Shown here: piece after piece, positions 1 to 4,889 of the stretch
Layout of the letters: each line of letters starts with the position of its first letter
How positions within the stretch are numbered: position 1 is the first letter of the stretch
Position numbers and translations under genes: made by a program
Notes under the pieces: model-generated
The model's database searches: none
Told to the model about the DNA's origin: nothing
What the model saw: only the letters and a program-made list of their open reading frames with translations
NCBI GenBank assembly: GCA_937870805.1
Contig: CALMZT010000617.1
Location: 1 to 6,986, forward strand
Direction of reading: 5' to 3'
DNA: 6,986 nt
Source: an uncultured Chloroflexota bacterium
Lineage (GTDB): Bacteria; Chloroflexota; Anaerolineae; Aggregatilineales; Phototrophicaceae

Positions 1-14
1 CAGTTAGATTGCTA

Positions 15-36
15 ACAATGGGCTTAAGCCCATTGT
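15..36. repeat. Perfect 22-bp palindrome, dispersed family, copy 1
   Basis: The half-site ACAATGGGCTT is followed immediately by its exact reverse complement. CTAACAAT (12-19) can alternatively pair with ATTGTTAG (46-53), so two mutually exclusive folds are possible. No T-run follows, so it does not look like a standard intrinsic terminator. A related palindrome lies at 4825-4846: 18 of 22 positions are identical and the four differences form two compensated pairs. Its function is unknown. It could be a REP-like element at the end of a gene that lies upstream of the window. Confidence 0.8.
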
Positions 37-128
37 CCTGAACAGATTGTTAGTGTTTATTTTGATTTATCCATTAGAATTGAACCCTACCCCTGTAAAC
101 TCTGTATTGTGATCTCGTTATTGCCCTC

Positions 129-159
129 TTGACTTTGAAGCAGCTTCAAGGTCTACACT
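129..159 (+). promoter_or_regulatory. MerR-type promoter with 19-bp spacer
   Basis: The -35 box TTGACT (129-134) and the -10 box TACACT (154-159, 4 of 6 to consensus) are separated by 19 bp. That overlong spacer is the hallmark of promoters that MerR-family regulators activate by distorting the DNA. Transcription would start near 166, about 30 nt before the regulator's ATG at 197, within or beside a GAAGCTTC palindrome (166-173). The promoter reads directly into the merR-like gene, and no other gene is visible before the alkylation-repair gene, which has its own -10. I infer autogenous control. Confidence 0.8.
131..153. promoter_or_regulatory. MerR-family operator (dyad)
   Basis: The 11-bp arms GACTTTGAAGC and GCTTCAAGGTC flank a single central A (142). 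Ten of the 11 arm positions are complementary, the exception being T134/G150. The dyad fills the spacer between the -35 and -10 boxes, the position SoxR, MerR and BmrR-type dimers occupy. The adjacent gene product has the matching DNA-binding domain, so it is the obvious candidate to bind here. Confidence 0.82.
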
Positions 160-196
160 GCATTAGAAGCTTCAACACAGAACGGATACAGAGAAC

Positions 197-1021
197 ATGT
201 TCAAAATCGGGGACTTTTCCAAAATCTGTCGTGTGCCCGCCTCGGCGCTGCGCTATTACGCCAACATCGGCTTATTTGAAGCCAATTATATCGACCCCGC
301 GACGGGCTATCGCTATTACACATACGACCAGTTACCACGCCTGAATCGCATTCTCGCGCTGAAAGATTTAGGGCTGTCGCTCGACCAGATCACGCTGCTG
401 CTCAACGAAGAGGTGTCGGCTGAGGAACTGCGCGGCATGTTACGCATGAAACAAGCTGAAATCGAGCAGCACATCGACGAAGAGCAAGAACGCCTGATAC
501 GAGTCGCCGCCCGCCTCCATCAAATTGAACAAGAGGGAAAAATGCCTGACCAAGAAGTTGTCCTGAAGTCGATTGAACCACAGCACGTCCTGTCCATCCG
601 CGAAAACGCGCCTACGCCTGTTTACGTCGGCACACTGCTTCGTGAAGCCGCTGAAGCCATCATGAGCAAGGGAATCATGCCCGTCGCGCCGCCGTACACC
701 ATTTTCCACGATGATGAGTTCAAACAAGCCAATATGGATATTGAGATTGTGCTGCCAGTGGATAAAAGCGTTACCTCTGACATCGCCCTCAACGATAATC
801 GGCGCTTGAGTATCCGTGAGCTGCCTACCCTGCCGCTTGTCGCCAGCCTTATTCATACAAGTGGCTATGACTCGCTGGACGAGAGCTACGCCACGCTAGG
901 GCAGTGGATAAACGCGAATGGCTACCGCATCGCAGGTAAAGCACACGAGATTTACCTGAAACCGATGGCGGACGATGGCACTACCGCGACGGAAATCCTG
1001 TTTCCAGTGGCAAAGGTATAG
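197..1021 (+). CDS. MerR-family regulator with GyrI-like effector domain
   Basis: This is a one-component cytoplasmic transcription regulator of 274 residues, close to the usual 270-280 of the BmrR/TipAL-like class. Residues 1-70 form the winged helix-turn-helix: IGDFSKICRVPASALRYY (4-21), NIGLF (23-27) and the GYRYYTYDQL wing (37-46). Residues 75-115 form the long dimerisation coiled coil. Residues 120-274 look like a GyrI-like/BmrR effector-binding domain, with the typical YATLGQWINANGYRIAG stretch (231-247), EIYLKP (251-256) and TEILFPV (265-271). Glu251 is placed where BmrR-like proteins have their buried ligand-binding acid. No cysteine pattern for metal or redox sensing is seen, so a small, probably cationic or amphipathic ligand is the family-based guess. 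The ATG gives the canonical MerR N-terminus, although the upstream ribosome site is weak (GAGA directly before it). The gene has its own MerR-type promoter and no visible partner transporter. Confidence 0.93.
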   Translation: MFKIGDFSKICRVPASALRYYANIGLFEANYIDPATGYRYYTYDQLPRLNRILALKDLGLSLDQITLLLNEEVSAEELRGMLRMKQAEIEQHIDEEQERLIRVAARLHQIEQEGKMPDQEVVLKSIEPQHVLSIRENAPTPVYVGTLLREAAEAIMSKGIMPVAPPYTIFHDDEFKQANMDIEIVLPVDKSVTSDIALNDNRRLSIRELPTLPLVASLIHTSGYDSLDESYATLGQWINANGYRIAGKAHEIYLKPMADDGTTATEILFPVAKV

Positions 1022-1061
1022 GGAGTTACGCTTATGTCATACTGCTTTATCCCTCTCTAAA

Positions 1062-1086
1062 TCTCTCTCCACGCAGTGGGGAGAGA
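1062..1086. repeat. Hairpin, 11-bp stem (TCTCTCC/GGAGAGA type)
   Basis: CTCTCTCCAC (1063-1072) pairs with GTGGGGAGAG (1076-1085) across a GCA loop, with one T/G wobble and one further pair outside. It lies 40 nt after the regulator's stop codon. No T-run follows. A weaker hairpin sits just downstream (1115-1139, CTTC...GAAG). The CTCTCCCC...GGGGAGAG pattern resembles widespread intergenic repeats. It could slow RNA decay or act as a poor terminator. Confidence 0.65.
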
Positions 1087-1163
1087 CTTGAATACGATGT
1101 ATGGTTTTGTACTGCTTCCCTTGTTTGGAACGGGTGAAGATTTAGAGTCGGGTTAAATTCTCT

Positions 1164-1204
1164 GCATTGTGTAGGGCAAAGCCTCATTTTGCTCTACATA
1201 ATGC
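1164..1204. repeat. Long imperfect hairpin before the alkylation-repair gene
   Basis: GCATT (1164-1168) pairs with AATGC (1200-1204). The stem continues without interruption through 1181/1187, giving 18 pairs of which three are G/T wobbles (1169/1199, 1175/1193, 1181/1187), closed by a 5-nt loop. The TGTAGGG...CTCTACA core resembles the other TGTAGGG(G)-type hairpins in this window (3934-3968, 6841-6892). It ends about 60 nt upstream of the next gene's -10 box. Confidence 0.7.
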
Positions 1205-1262
1205 GACTTGACCATTCTTGCGCACTTTTGGGCAGCGCTGCGCAGAAAATCGGTTCAAATCG

Positions 1263-1291
1263 TATAATAGAGATAAAGTAGCGAGTAGGAG
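1263..1291 (+). promoter_or_regulatory. -10 box and ribosome site of the alkylation-repair gene
   Basis: There is a consensus TATAAT at 1263-1268 and an AGGAG at 1287-1291, nine bases before the ATG at 1301. The -35 is poor: the best candidate, TGCGCA (1239-1244, 18-bp spacer), matches at three positions. A 10-bp palindrome, GCAGCGCTGC (1232-1241), overlaps that region and could be an operator, but nothing else supports this. Confidence 0.6.
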
Positions 1292-1300
1292 TTTGGTAGA

Positions 1301-1993
1301 ATGCAGTTACCAGAAGTGATGCATGAGTTGGAAGCCGCAGGTTCGGCGCAATTTCGGAAAATCTACGCTAAGCACGGCGTCGTGGATGAGATGTTCGGCG
1401 TGAGCACCCCCACGCTCAAAGCGCTCACCAGGAAAATCAAGCAAGATCACCCATTGGCGCAGGAGCTTTGGGCAACAGGCAATTACGACGCGCGGGCGCT
1501 GGCGACGATGATCGCCGACCCGCAAAATGTTACCTGGGAACAAGCGGAACAATGGGTGCGCGACGTGAAAGACTACGGCACCGCTAGTTATGTTGCCGAG
1601 ATGCTGAGTAAGACGCCTTTCGCGCGCGAAATTGCTGAACAGTGGTCAAAATCCGATGAGGAATACAGAGGGCGTGTCGGCTGGCACGTGCTGGCGAGGC
1701 TGGTGGCGAAGGACACTGCGTTACCCGACACCTACTTTGAGTCGTATCTGGCGACTATCGAACGCGAAATCCATGAGCAGAAAAACCGCAAGCGTGAGGC
1801 GATGAACGGCGCGGTGATTGCTATTGGCTCACGCGGCGGTGAGTTGCAGGAGAAGGCGCTGCTGACGGCGAAAAATGTTGGCAAAGTCTACATCGATCAC
1901 GGCGACACGGGCTGCAAGACGCCCGATGCCAGCGAGTATATTCTCAAAACCGTCGCGCGTAAGCAACCTGTGAAGCAGGTTGTTGGTAAGTAG
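1301..1993 (+). CDS. AlkD-like DNA alkylation repair protein
   Basis: This 230-residue, all-alpha protein resembles the AlkD/COG4912 family of HEAT-like-repeat DNA glycosylases, which recognise alkylated purines by wrapping the duplex. Visible family features are the N-terminal FGVSTPTLKAL motif (32-42), the helical repeats LWATGNYDARALATMIA (56-72), and the basic/aromatic GRVGWHVLARLV (124-135). A C-terminal block, DHGDTGCKTPDASEYI (199-214), is shared by a subgroup of AlkD-like proteins. Bacillus AlkD uses a WxxxD pair at the lesion site. The corresponding stretch here appears to be DVKDYGTASYV, which I cannot align to an intact WxxxD, so activity on N3/N7-alkylpurines is uncertain. There is no signal peptide. 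The gene has its own promoter and ribosome site and stands alone between two repeat-rich spacers. Confidence 0.88.
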   Translation: MQLPEVMHELEAAGSAQFRKIYAKHGVVDEMFGVSTPTLKALTRKIKQDHPLAQELWATGNYDARALATMIADPQNVTWEQAEQWVRDVKDYGTASYVAEMLSKTPFAREIAEQWSKSDEEYRGRVGWHVLARLVAKDTALPDTYFESYLATIEREIHEQKNRKREAMNGAVIAIGSRGGELQEKALLTAKNVGKVYIDHGDTGCKTPDASEYILKTVARKQPVKQVVGK

Positions 1994-2046
1994 TTATTCG
2001 TTGTTCGTTGTTGGTTATTCGTTGTTGGTTATTCGTTATTCGTTTT
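1994..2046. repeat. TTATTCGTTGTT-type simple-sequence tract
   Basis: This degenerate tandem repeat directly abuts the stop codon of the alkylation-repair gene. The clearest part is two exact 14-bp units, TTGTTGGTTATTCG (2008-2021 and 2022-2035), flanked by partial copies built from TTATTCG, GTTGTTCG and GTTATTCG. Units are too short and no spacers are present for CRISPR. It probably arose by replication slippage. Similar word-like low-complexity tracts follow other genes here (around 3512-3540 and 4744-4766). Confidence 0.8.
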
Positions 2047-2073
2047 AGGGCGATGCCACGAACGGCGAATGAA

Positions 2074-2268
2074 GGGGACGCGGCGATTTTCAGGCATCAA
2101 GATCAGTCTTAAGGGTGCGTTTTTCACCGCCAGAAACTAAAGTTTCCGGCTGCCGCAGAACCACGTCCACTGAAGTGGACAGAAAATCCTATCGGTTTTC
2201 AGTGACGCGGTTCTAGCACGCCTAAATTCATTAAGTCTTATTTTGATAGAGAATCGCCGATTCGCCCC
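2074..2268. repeat. Imperfect inverted repeat of about 195 bp (MITE-like)
   Basis: GGGG (2074-2077) matches CCCC (2265-2268), CGGCGATT (2081-2088) matches AATCGCCG (2252-2259), and 2097-2112 matches 2231-2246 at 13 of 16 positions in inverted order. The centre of symmetry, near 2171, falls inside the smaller hairpin of the two-hairpin repeat at 2127-2182. A further small hairpin is at 2182-2200. The element fills the spacer between two convergent genes and encodes nothing. A decayed non-autonomous element or a structured bidirectional 3' region are both possible. No target-site duplication was identified. Confidence 0.5.
2127..2182 (-). repeat. Two-hairpin dispersed repeat, copy 1
   Basis: This 56-bp unit starts CCGCCAGAAACTAAAGTTTC. 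It contains hairpin B (2129-2150, GCC-x-GAAACT/AGTTTC-x-GGC) and hairpin A (2165-2180, GTCCACT/AGTGGAC). The second copy is at 3390-3445, with 51 of 56 positions identical. In hairpin B the one imperfect pair is A/C on the plus strand but G/U if the minus strand is transcribed, so the minus-strand RNA folds better. The unit lies between the 3' ends of two convergent genes. Confidence 0.82.
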
Positions 2269-2278
2269 TGTGAAAAAA

Positions 2279-2695
2279 CTAATCCTTCCCCTCGAACGCT
2301 TCGCAGCCAAGCTGTGCCAGTACCATATCTTCTTCTTCCGGTAAACCGCTGACGCCTACCGCGCCAACGACTTTTCCTTCATAGGTAAGGGGCACGCCTC
2401 CGCCCCAGCCAATGTAACGAAGATCACCGAAGTTCGTCATTGGGAATACATCCGTTCGTGATGCTTGCCCCAACGAGCGTGAGGTTTTGCGTTCACGGGC
2501 AGAGGTAAAGGCTTTGTTGATGGCGTTGTTGATCGATGGCAGGGGACAGCCGTCGGTGCGTAAAAACGCCAGCAGTTCACCATGTTCATCGACCACCGCG
2601 ACGGCAGCGCCTTTGCCTTCTTTTTCCAACTCTGCGCGGATCACGTCAATAATTTTCAGCGCATCAGCGTGTGATAGCTGCGTGGTCTGGTGCAT
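2279..2695 (-). CDS. GlcG/HbpS family protein (DUF336 fold)
   Basis: This small soluble protein of 138 residues has the GlcG/HbpS (DUF336) domain over its whole length. Family signatures are AVAVVDEHGELLAFLRTDG (31-49), the INNAINKAFTSARERKTS stretch (55-72), and the glycine-rich YIGWGGGVPLTYEGKVVGAV (94-113) followed by GVSGLPEEEDMVLA (114-127). Relatives include the heme-binding HbpS of Streptomyces, PduO C-terminal domains, and GlcG proteins next to glycolate oxidase genes. Their common activity is unsettled, and ligand-binding or redox stress roles are proposed for some. No signal peptide is seen. The start is well supported: AAGGAG (2702-2707 on the minus strand) lies six bases before the ATG. 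The gene is divergent from the signal peptidase gene and has no glycolate or cobalamin genes nearby, so context does not define its role. Confidence 0.88.
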   Translation of the reverse strand: MHQTTQLSHADALKIIDVIRAELEKEGKGAAVAVVDEHGELLAFLRTDGCPLPSINNAINKAFTSARERKTSRSLGQASRTDVFPMTNFGDLRYIGWGGGVPLTYEGKVVGAVGVSGLPEEEDMVLAQLGCEAFEGKD

Positions 2696-2757
2696 AAACG
2701 ACTCCTTACGAGAAAAAATGTAATGTTAATTGTATCTTATAGTTTGCACACATTTTA

Positions 2758-2776
2758 CAAATGATTACATCATTTG
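2758..2776. promoter_or_regulatory. Perfect 19-bp inverted repeat in the divergent control region
   Basis: CAAATGAT and ATCATTTG are exact inverted 8-bp arms around a TAC spacer. The site lies in the AT-rich 125-bp region between the divergently transcribed GlcG-like gene and signal peptidase gene. Its size and symmetry fit an operator for a dimeric repressor (TetR, MarR or Fur-type sizes are all possible). No matching regulator gene is in the window. No convincing -35/-10 pair was found for either gene. Weak candidates are TATTCT (2781-2786) for the plus strand and TACAAT (complement of 2729-2734) for the minus strand. Confidence 0.6.
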
Positions 2777-2820
2777 GTGCTATTCTATGAGGGTGTAATG
2801 ATGATCTCTTTGGAGAAGTG

Positions 2821-3372
2821 ATGCTCTACGAACCTCAAAATCCCTCCACGCCGCGCAAACCTTTCCTGTGGCGTGAATTTGCCGACGAATGGGTCAAACC
2901 CATGCTCAAAATACTGTTCATTGTGCTGCTGGTGAACCTGTTTCTGCCGCGCTACTATGTCGAAGGGCGCAGCATGGAGCCGAACTTCCACGAACGCGAT
3001 ATGCTGCTCACCAGCGCGATTGACGTGATGACTGACTCGCTGCAACGCGGCGCAGTCGTCGTGCTGTCGTCGCCTGTCGATGGCATCATGGTACTCAAGC
3101 GCATTATCGGGATGCCCGGCGACACGGTAGAAATCCGCGATGGCACGGTGTATATCAACGGCGTGGCATTGGACGAACCGTACATCAACGAGCGCCCGAA
3201 CTACAGCGGCGAATGGACGCTTGGGGCAGATGAATACTTCGTGCTAGGGGACAATCGCAATCGCAGTTATGATTCAGCCGATTATGGACCCGTTCCGCGT
3301 GCCAATATTCGCGGCGCGGTGCGGCTGCGTTACTTCCCGTTCACGGACGTTGAAGTCTTCCCGACGCCGTAA
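2821..3372 (+). CDS. lepB: Type I signal peptidase
   Basis: This membrane-bound serine protease removes signal peptides from exported preproteins on the outer face of the cytoplasmic membrane. It has 183 residues, typical of the short Gram-positive/Chloroflexi-like form with a single N-terminal membrane segment (about 27-43). The nucleophile is Ser51 in VEGRSMEPNF and the general-base lysine is Lys93 in VLKRIIGMPGD. The conserved GDNRNRSYDSADYGPV (143-158) completes the S26 fold. I prefer the ATG at 2821 over the in-frame GTG at 2818, because GGAG (2812-2815) is five bases from the ATG but only two from the GTG. No substrate or secretion gene lies next to it. Confidence 0.95.
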   Translation: MLYEPQNPSTPRKPFLWREFADEWVKPMLKILFIVLLVNLFLPRYYVEGRSMEPNFHERDMLLTSAIDVMTDSLQRGAVVVLSSPVDGIMVLKRIIGMPGDTVEIRDGTVYINGVALDEPYINERPNYSGEWTLGADEYFVLGDNRNRSYDSADYGPVPRANIRGAVRLRYFPFTDVEVFPTP

Positions 3373-3389
3373 GTTGCGATTTGGTTCTT

Positions 3390-3445
3390 CCGCCAGAAAC
3401 TAAAGTTTCCGGCTGCCGAAGTACCACGTCCAATAAATTGGACAG
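3390..3445 (-). repeat. Two-hairpin dispersed repeat, copy 2
   Basis: This is the second copy of the unit at 2127-2182, starting 17 nt after the signal peptidase stop codon. Hairpin B (3392-3413) is identical to copy 1. Hairpin A (3428-3443) reads GTCCAAT/ATTGGAC, so a C-G pair in copy 1 is an A-T pair here and the stem is preserved. The flanks of the two copies are unrelated, which sets the unit boundaries. It has no coding capacity. Confidence 0.82.
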
Positions 3446-3450
3446 GAGAG

Positions 3451-3496
3451 TTATGCTCCGTATTGCATGTTTAATGAGCATGAACCCGGAGCGTAA
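3451..3496. repeat. Hairpin adjoining the two-hairpin repeat
   Basis: TTATGCTCCG (3451-3460) pairs with CGGAGCGTAA (3487-3496) over 10 bp with one T/G wobble. The 26-nt loop contains two copies of GCATG. The left arm starts six bases after the two-hairpin repeat. It lies in the spacer between the signal peptidase and VOC genes. No T-run follows, so termination is not clearly indicated. The same stretch contains a 23-codon ATG-to-TAA frame (3453-3524) preceded by AGGAG, described among the findings. Confidence 0.55.
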
Positions 3497-3542
3497 AGTG
3501 AGTCTGCTCATTGCTAACCGCTAACTGCTGAAAGCTGTTTTT

Positions 3543-3929
3543 ATGGTTAAGCTGCAACATCTCGACCACATTGCGATTACCGTCACCGATATGGAGCGCT
3601 CGATTCGCTGGTATCAAGAGGTGCTAGGCATGGAACGGCGCTTCGCGGACGAGTGGGGTGATGCCCCGGCGATGATGATGCTGGGCAATTCCGGCGTGGC
3701 GCTGTTCCCGGCGCGCACGTCCAACCCACAGAAACGACCCGATAACAACACGCTGGCGATGCGGCACTTCGCGTTCCTTGCCACGCGCGCGGACTTTGAG
3801 CAGGCGCAGGAAGAACTCCGCCAGCGTGGTATCGAGTTCGAGTTTCAGGATCATACGGTCAGCCATTCGATTTACTTTGAAGACCCCGATGGGCATGAAG
3901 TTGAAATCACCACCTACGAGATGTTGTGA
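3543..3929 (+). CDS. VOC (glyoxalase/dioxygenase-fold) family protein
   Basis: This single-domain cytoplasmic protein of 128 residues has two babbab modules of the vicinal-oxygen-chelate superfamily: LDHIAITVTDMERSIRWYQ (7-25) opens the first and MRHFAFLATRADFEQAQEEL (73-92) the second. Likely metal ligands are His9, His75 and Glu121 in DPDGHEVEI (114-122), matching the usual H...H...E pattern. Substrate cannot be read from sequence. Glyoxalase I-like lyases, ring-cleavage dioxygenases and fosfomycin-type thiol transferases share the fold. No clear ribosome-binding site precedes the ATG, which follows a T5 run, but the start gives the family's usual N-terminus. It is 63 nt from the Mut7-C gene in the same direction, with a hairpin between them, so co-transcription is possible but unproven. 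Confidence 0.9.
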   Translation: MVKLQHLDHIAITVTDMERSIRWYQEVLGMERRFADEWGDAPAMMMLGNSGVALFPARTSNPQKRPDNNTLAMRHFAFLATRADFEQAQEELRQRGIEFEFQDHTVSHSIYFEDPDGHEVEITTYEML

Positions 3930-3933
3930 TAAT

Positions 3934-3968
3934 ATTGTAGGGGTGAACTGCTGCCTCGTCCCTACGAT
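3934..3968. repeat. TTGTAGGGG-type hairpin
   Basis: ATTGTAGGG (3934-3942) pairs with CCCTACGAT (3960-3968). The stem extends to 3946/3956 (13 pairs, three of them wobbles). It begins five bases after the VOC stop codon and fills most of the gap before the Mut7-C gene. Its TTGTAGGGG end recurs in inverted orientation at 6785-6793 and 6882-6890, so these look like members of one dispersed hairpin family. Confidence 0.6.
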
Positions 3969-3992
3969 GTAACCAATCATGAACATCTAACG

Positions 3993-4736
3993 ATGCCCAT
4001 CGCCCACCTGCGTTTTTATGCTCACCTGAATAATCATCTACCGCTGAAACGCCGTCAGATGTTGTTCGCCTGCTCTTTTGAAGGACGACGCTCCATCAAA
4101 GACATGATTGAAGCGCTGGGCGTGCCGCACACGGAAGTCGCGCTGATTTTGGTCAACAGCGAACCTGTGGGGTTCAACTATCACGTATGCAACGATGACC
4201 GTATCAGTGTGTATCCAGCATTCCAGTCTATCGACATTTCCTCCATTACCGCGCTGCACCCTGAACCGCTGTCCGAAGCGCGCTTTGTCGCCGATGTGCA
4301 TCTCGGACGTTTGGCGGCGTATCTGCGTATGTTGGGCTTCGATACGCTGTACCCCGAAGACTACCGCGATGAGGAACTGGCGCGCATTTCAAGCGAAGAA
4401 AACCGCATTCTGCTCACCCGTGATCGCGGCTTGCTCAAGCGCGGCGTGGTGCGTTACGGCTACTTTGTACAGGATACGCATCCCTGGCAGCAGCTTGCCG
4501 AAGTCCTCAAACGCTTCCATCTGCTCGACAACGCCATGCGTCACCAGCGCTGCACGCAATGCAACGGCGTGCTGAACGCCGTCGATAAAGCGCCGATTGC
4601 CGATCAGCTTCCCGACAAAGTGCGCGAACATTATGACGAATTCCGCCTCTGTGATTCGTGCGGCAAAATCTACTGGAAAGGCTCCCACTACGAGCAGATG
4701 GAAGCGTTCATCAAGCAAATGGGCGACGAACGCTAG
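3993..4736 (+). CDS. Ubiquitin-like / Mut7-C RNase fusion protein
   Basis: This 247-residue, probably cytoplasmic protein has two domains. Residues 1-80 are a beta-grasp Mut7-C ubiquitin-like domain of the ThiS/MoaD type (IAHLRFYAHLNNHLP... to DRISVYPAF). Residues 96-245 are the Mut7-C domain, a PIN-like RNase fold named after nematode MUT-7. In it, FVADVHLGRLAAYLRMLGFDT (98-118) carries the first catalytic Asp (Asp101) and ILLTRDRGLLKR (139-150) carries Asp144. Two CxxC pairs (Cys187/Cys190 and Cys220/Cys223) form a zinc ribbon. The architecture is known and complete here, but the physiological RNA target is not established. The ubiquitin-like part has no free C-terminal glycine, so it is unlikely to be conjugated. 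No clear ribosome site precedes the ATG at 3993. The only nearby upstream ATG (3979) is out of frame and stops after two codons. Confidence 0.92.
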   Translation: MPIAHLRFYAHLNNHLPLKRRQMLFACSFEGRRSIKDMIEALGVPHTEVALILVNSEPVGFNYHVCNDDRISVYPAFQSIDISSITALHPEPLSEARFVADVHLGRLAAYLRMLGFDTLYPEDYRDEELARISSEENRILLTRDRGLLKRGVVRYGYFVQDTHPWQQLAEVLKRFHLLDNAMRHQRCTQCNGVLNAVDKAPIADQLPDKVREHYDEFRLCDSCGKIYWKGSHYEQMEAFIKQMGDER

Positions 4737-4788
4737 GGCAAGTCTACAGTTGACAGTTTTCAGTTAAATCTGAGCTTGTCTATTAGAG

Positions 4789-4872
4789 CAGGACTTTCGC
4801 TTTTCGAGATCAATTTGTGCCTGAACAAGGGGATTAATCCCCTTGTTCGACAGAGCAAGAGCGAAAGTTCTG
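4789..4872. repeat. Nested inverted repeats with a perfect 26-bp palindrome
   Basis: The outer arms CAGGACTTTCGCT (4789-4801) and AGCGAAAGTTCTG (4860-4872) pair at 12 of 13 positions, the exception being a G/T wobble. Between them lies a perfect 26-bp palindrome (4823-4848) with half-site GAACAAGGGGATT. Its inner 22 bp is the second member of the family seen at 15-36. No T-run follows either stem. It lies in the spacer before the GH3 gene, just upstream of its operator and promoter, so it may end transcription from the Mut7-C side or simply be a dispersed element. CAGTT-rich low-complexity sequence (4744-4766) precedes it. Confidence 0.8.
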
Positions 4873-4889
4873 TAGAGTTTAGGCAGTTT

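Noticed and set aside
129..344. 71-codon plus-strand frame overlapping the start of the MerR-like gene
   Set aside because: It begins in the -35 box of the MerR promoter and runs out of frame through the conserved helix-turn-helix coding sequence.
440..856. Minus-strand 138-codon frame within the MerR-like gene
   Set aside because: It is antisense to a clearly conserved regulator, has no family signature and no ribosome site that I could see.
1994..2046. CRISPR array
   Set aside because: The units are 14 bp or shorter, degenerate and contiguous with no unique spacers, and no cas gene is present.
3594..3601. GAGCGCTC as a third LacI-type operator
   Set aside because: Only the 8-bp core matches, it lies inside the VOC coding region, and the flanks do not continue the symmetry.
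3901..3933. Promoter for the Mut7-C gene from TTGAAA (3901-3906) and GATAAT (3928-3933)
   Set aside because: Both boxes match well, but the spacer is 21 bp, outside the normal range, and no regulator-type dyad fills it.
4823..4848. Intrinsic terminator at the 26-bp palindrome (and likewise at 15-36 and 6768-6787)
   Set aside because: The stems are strong, but no T-run follows any of them directly, so I list them as palindromic repeats rather than terminators.
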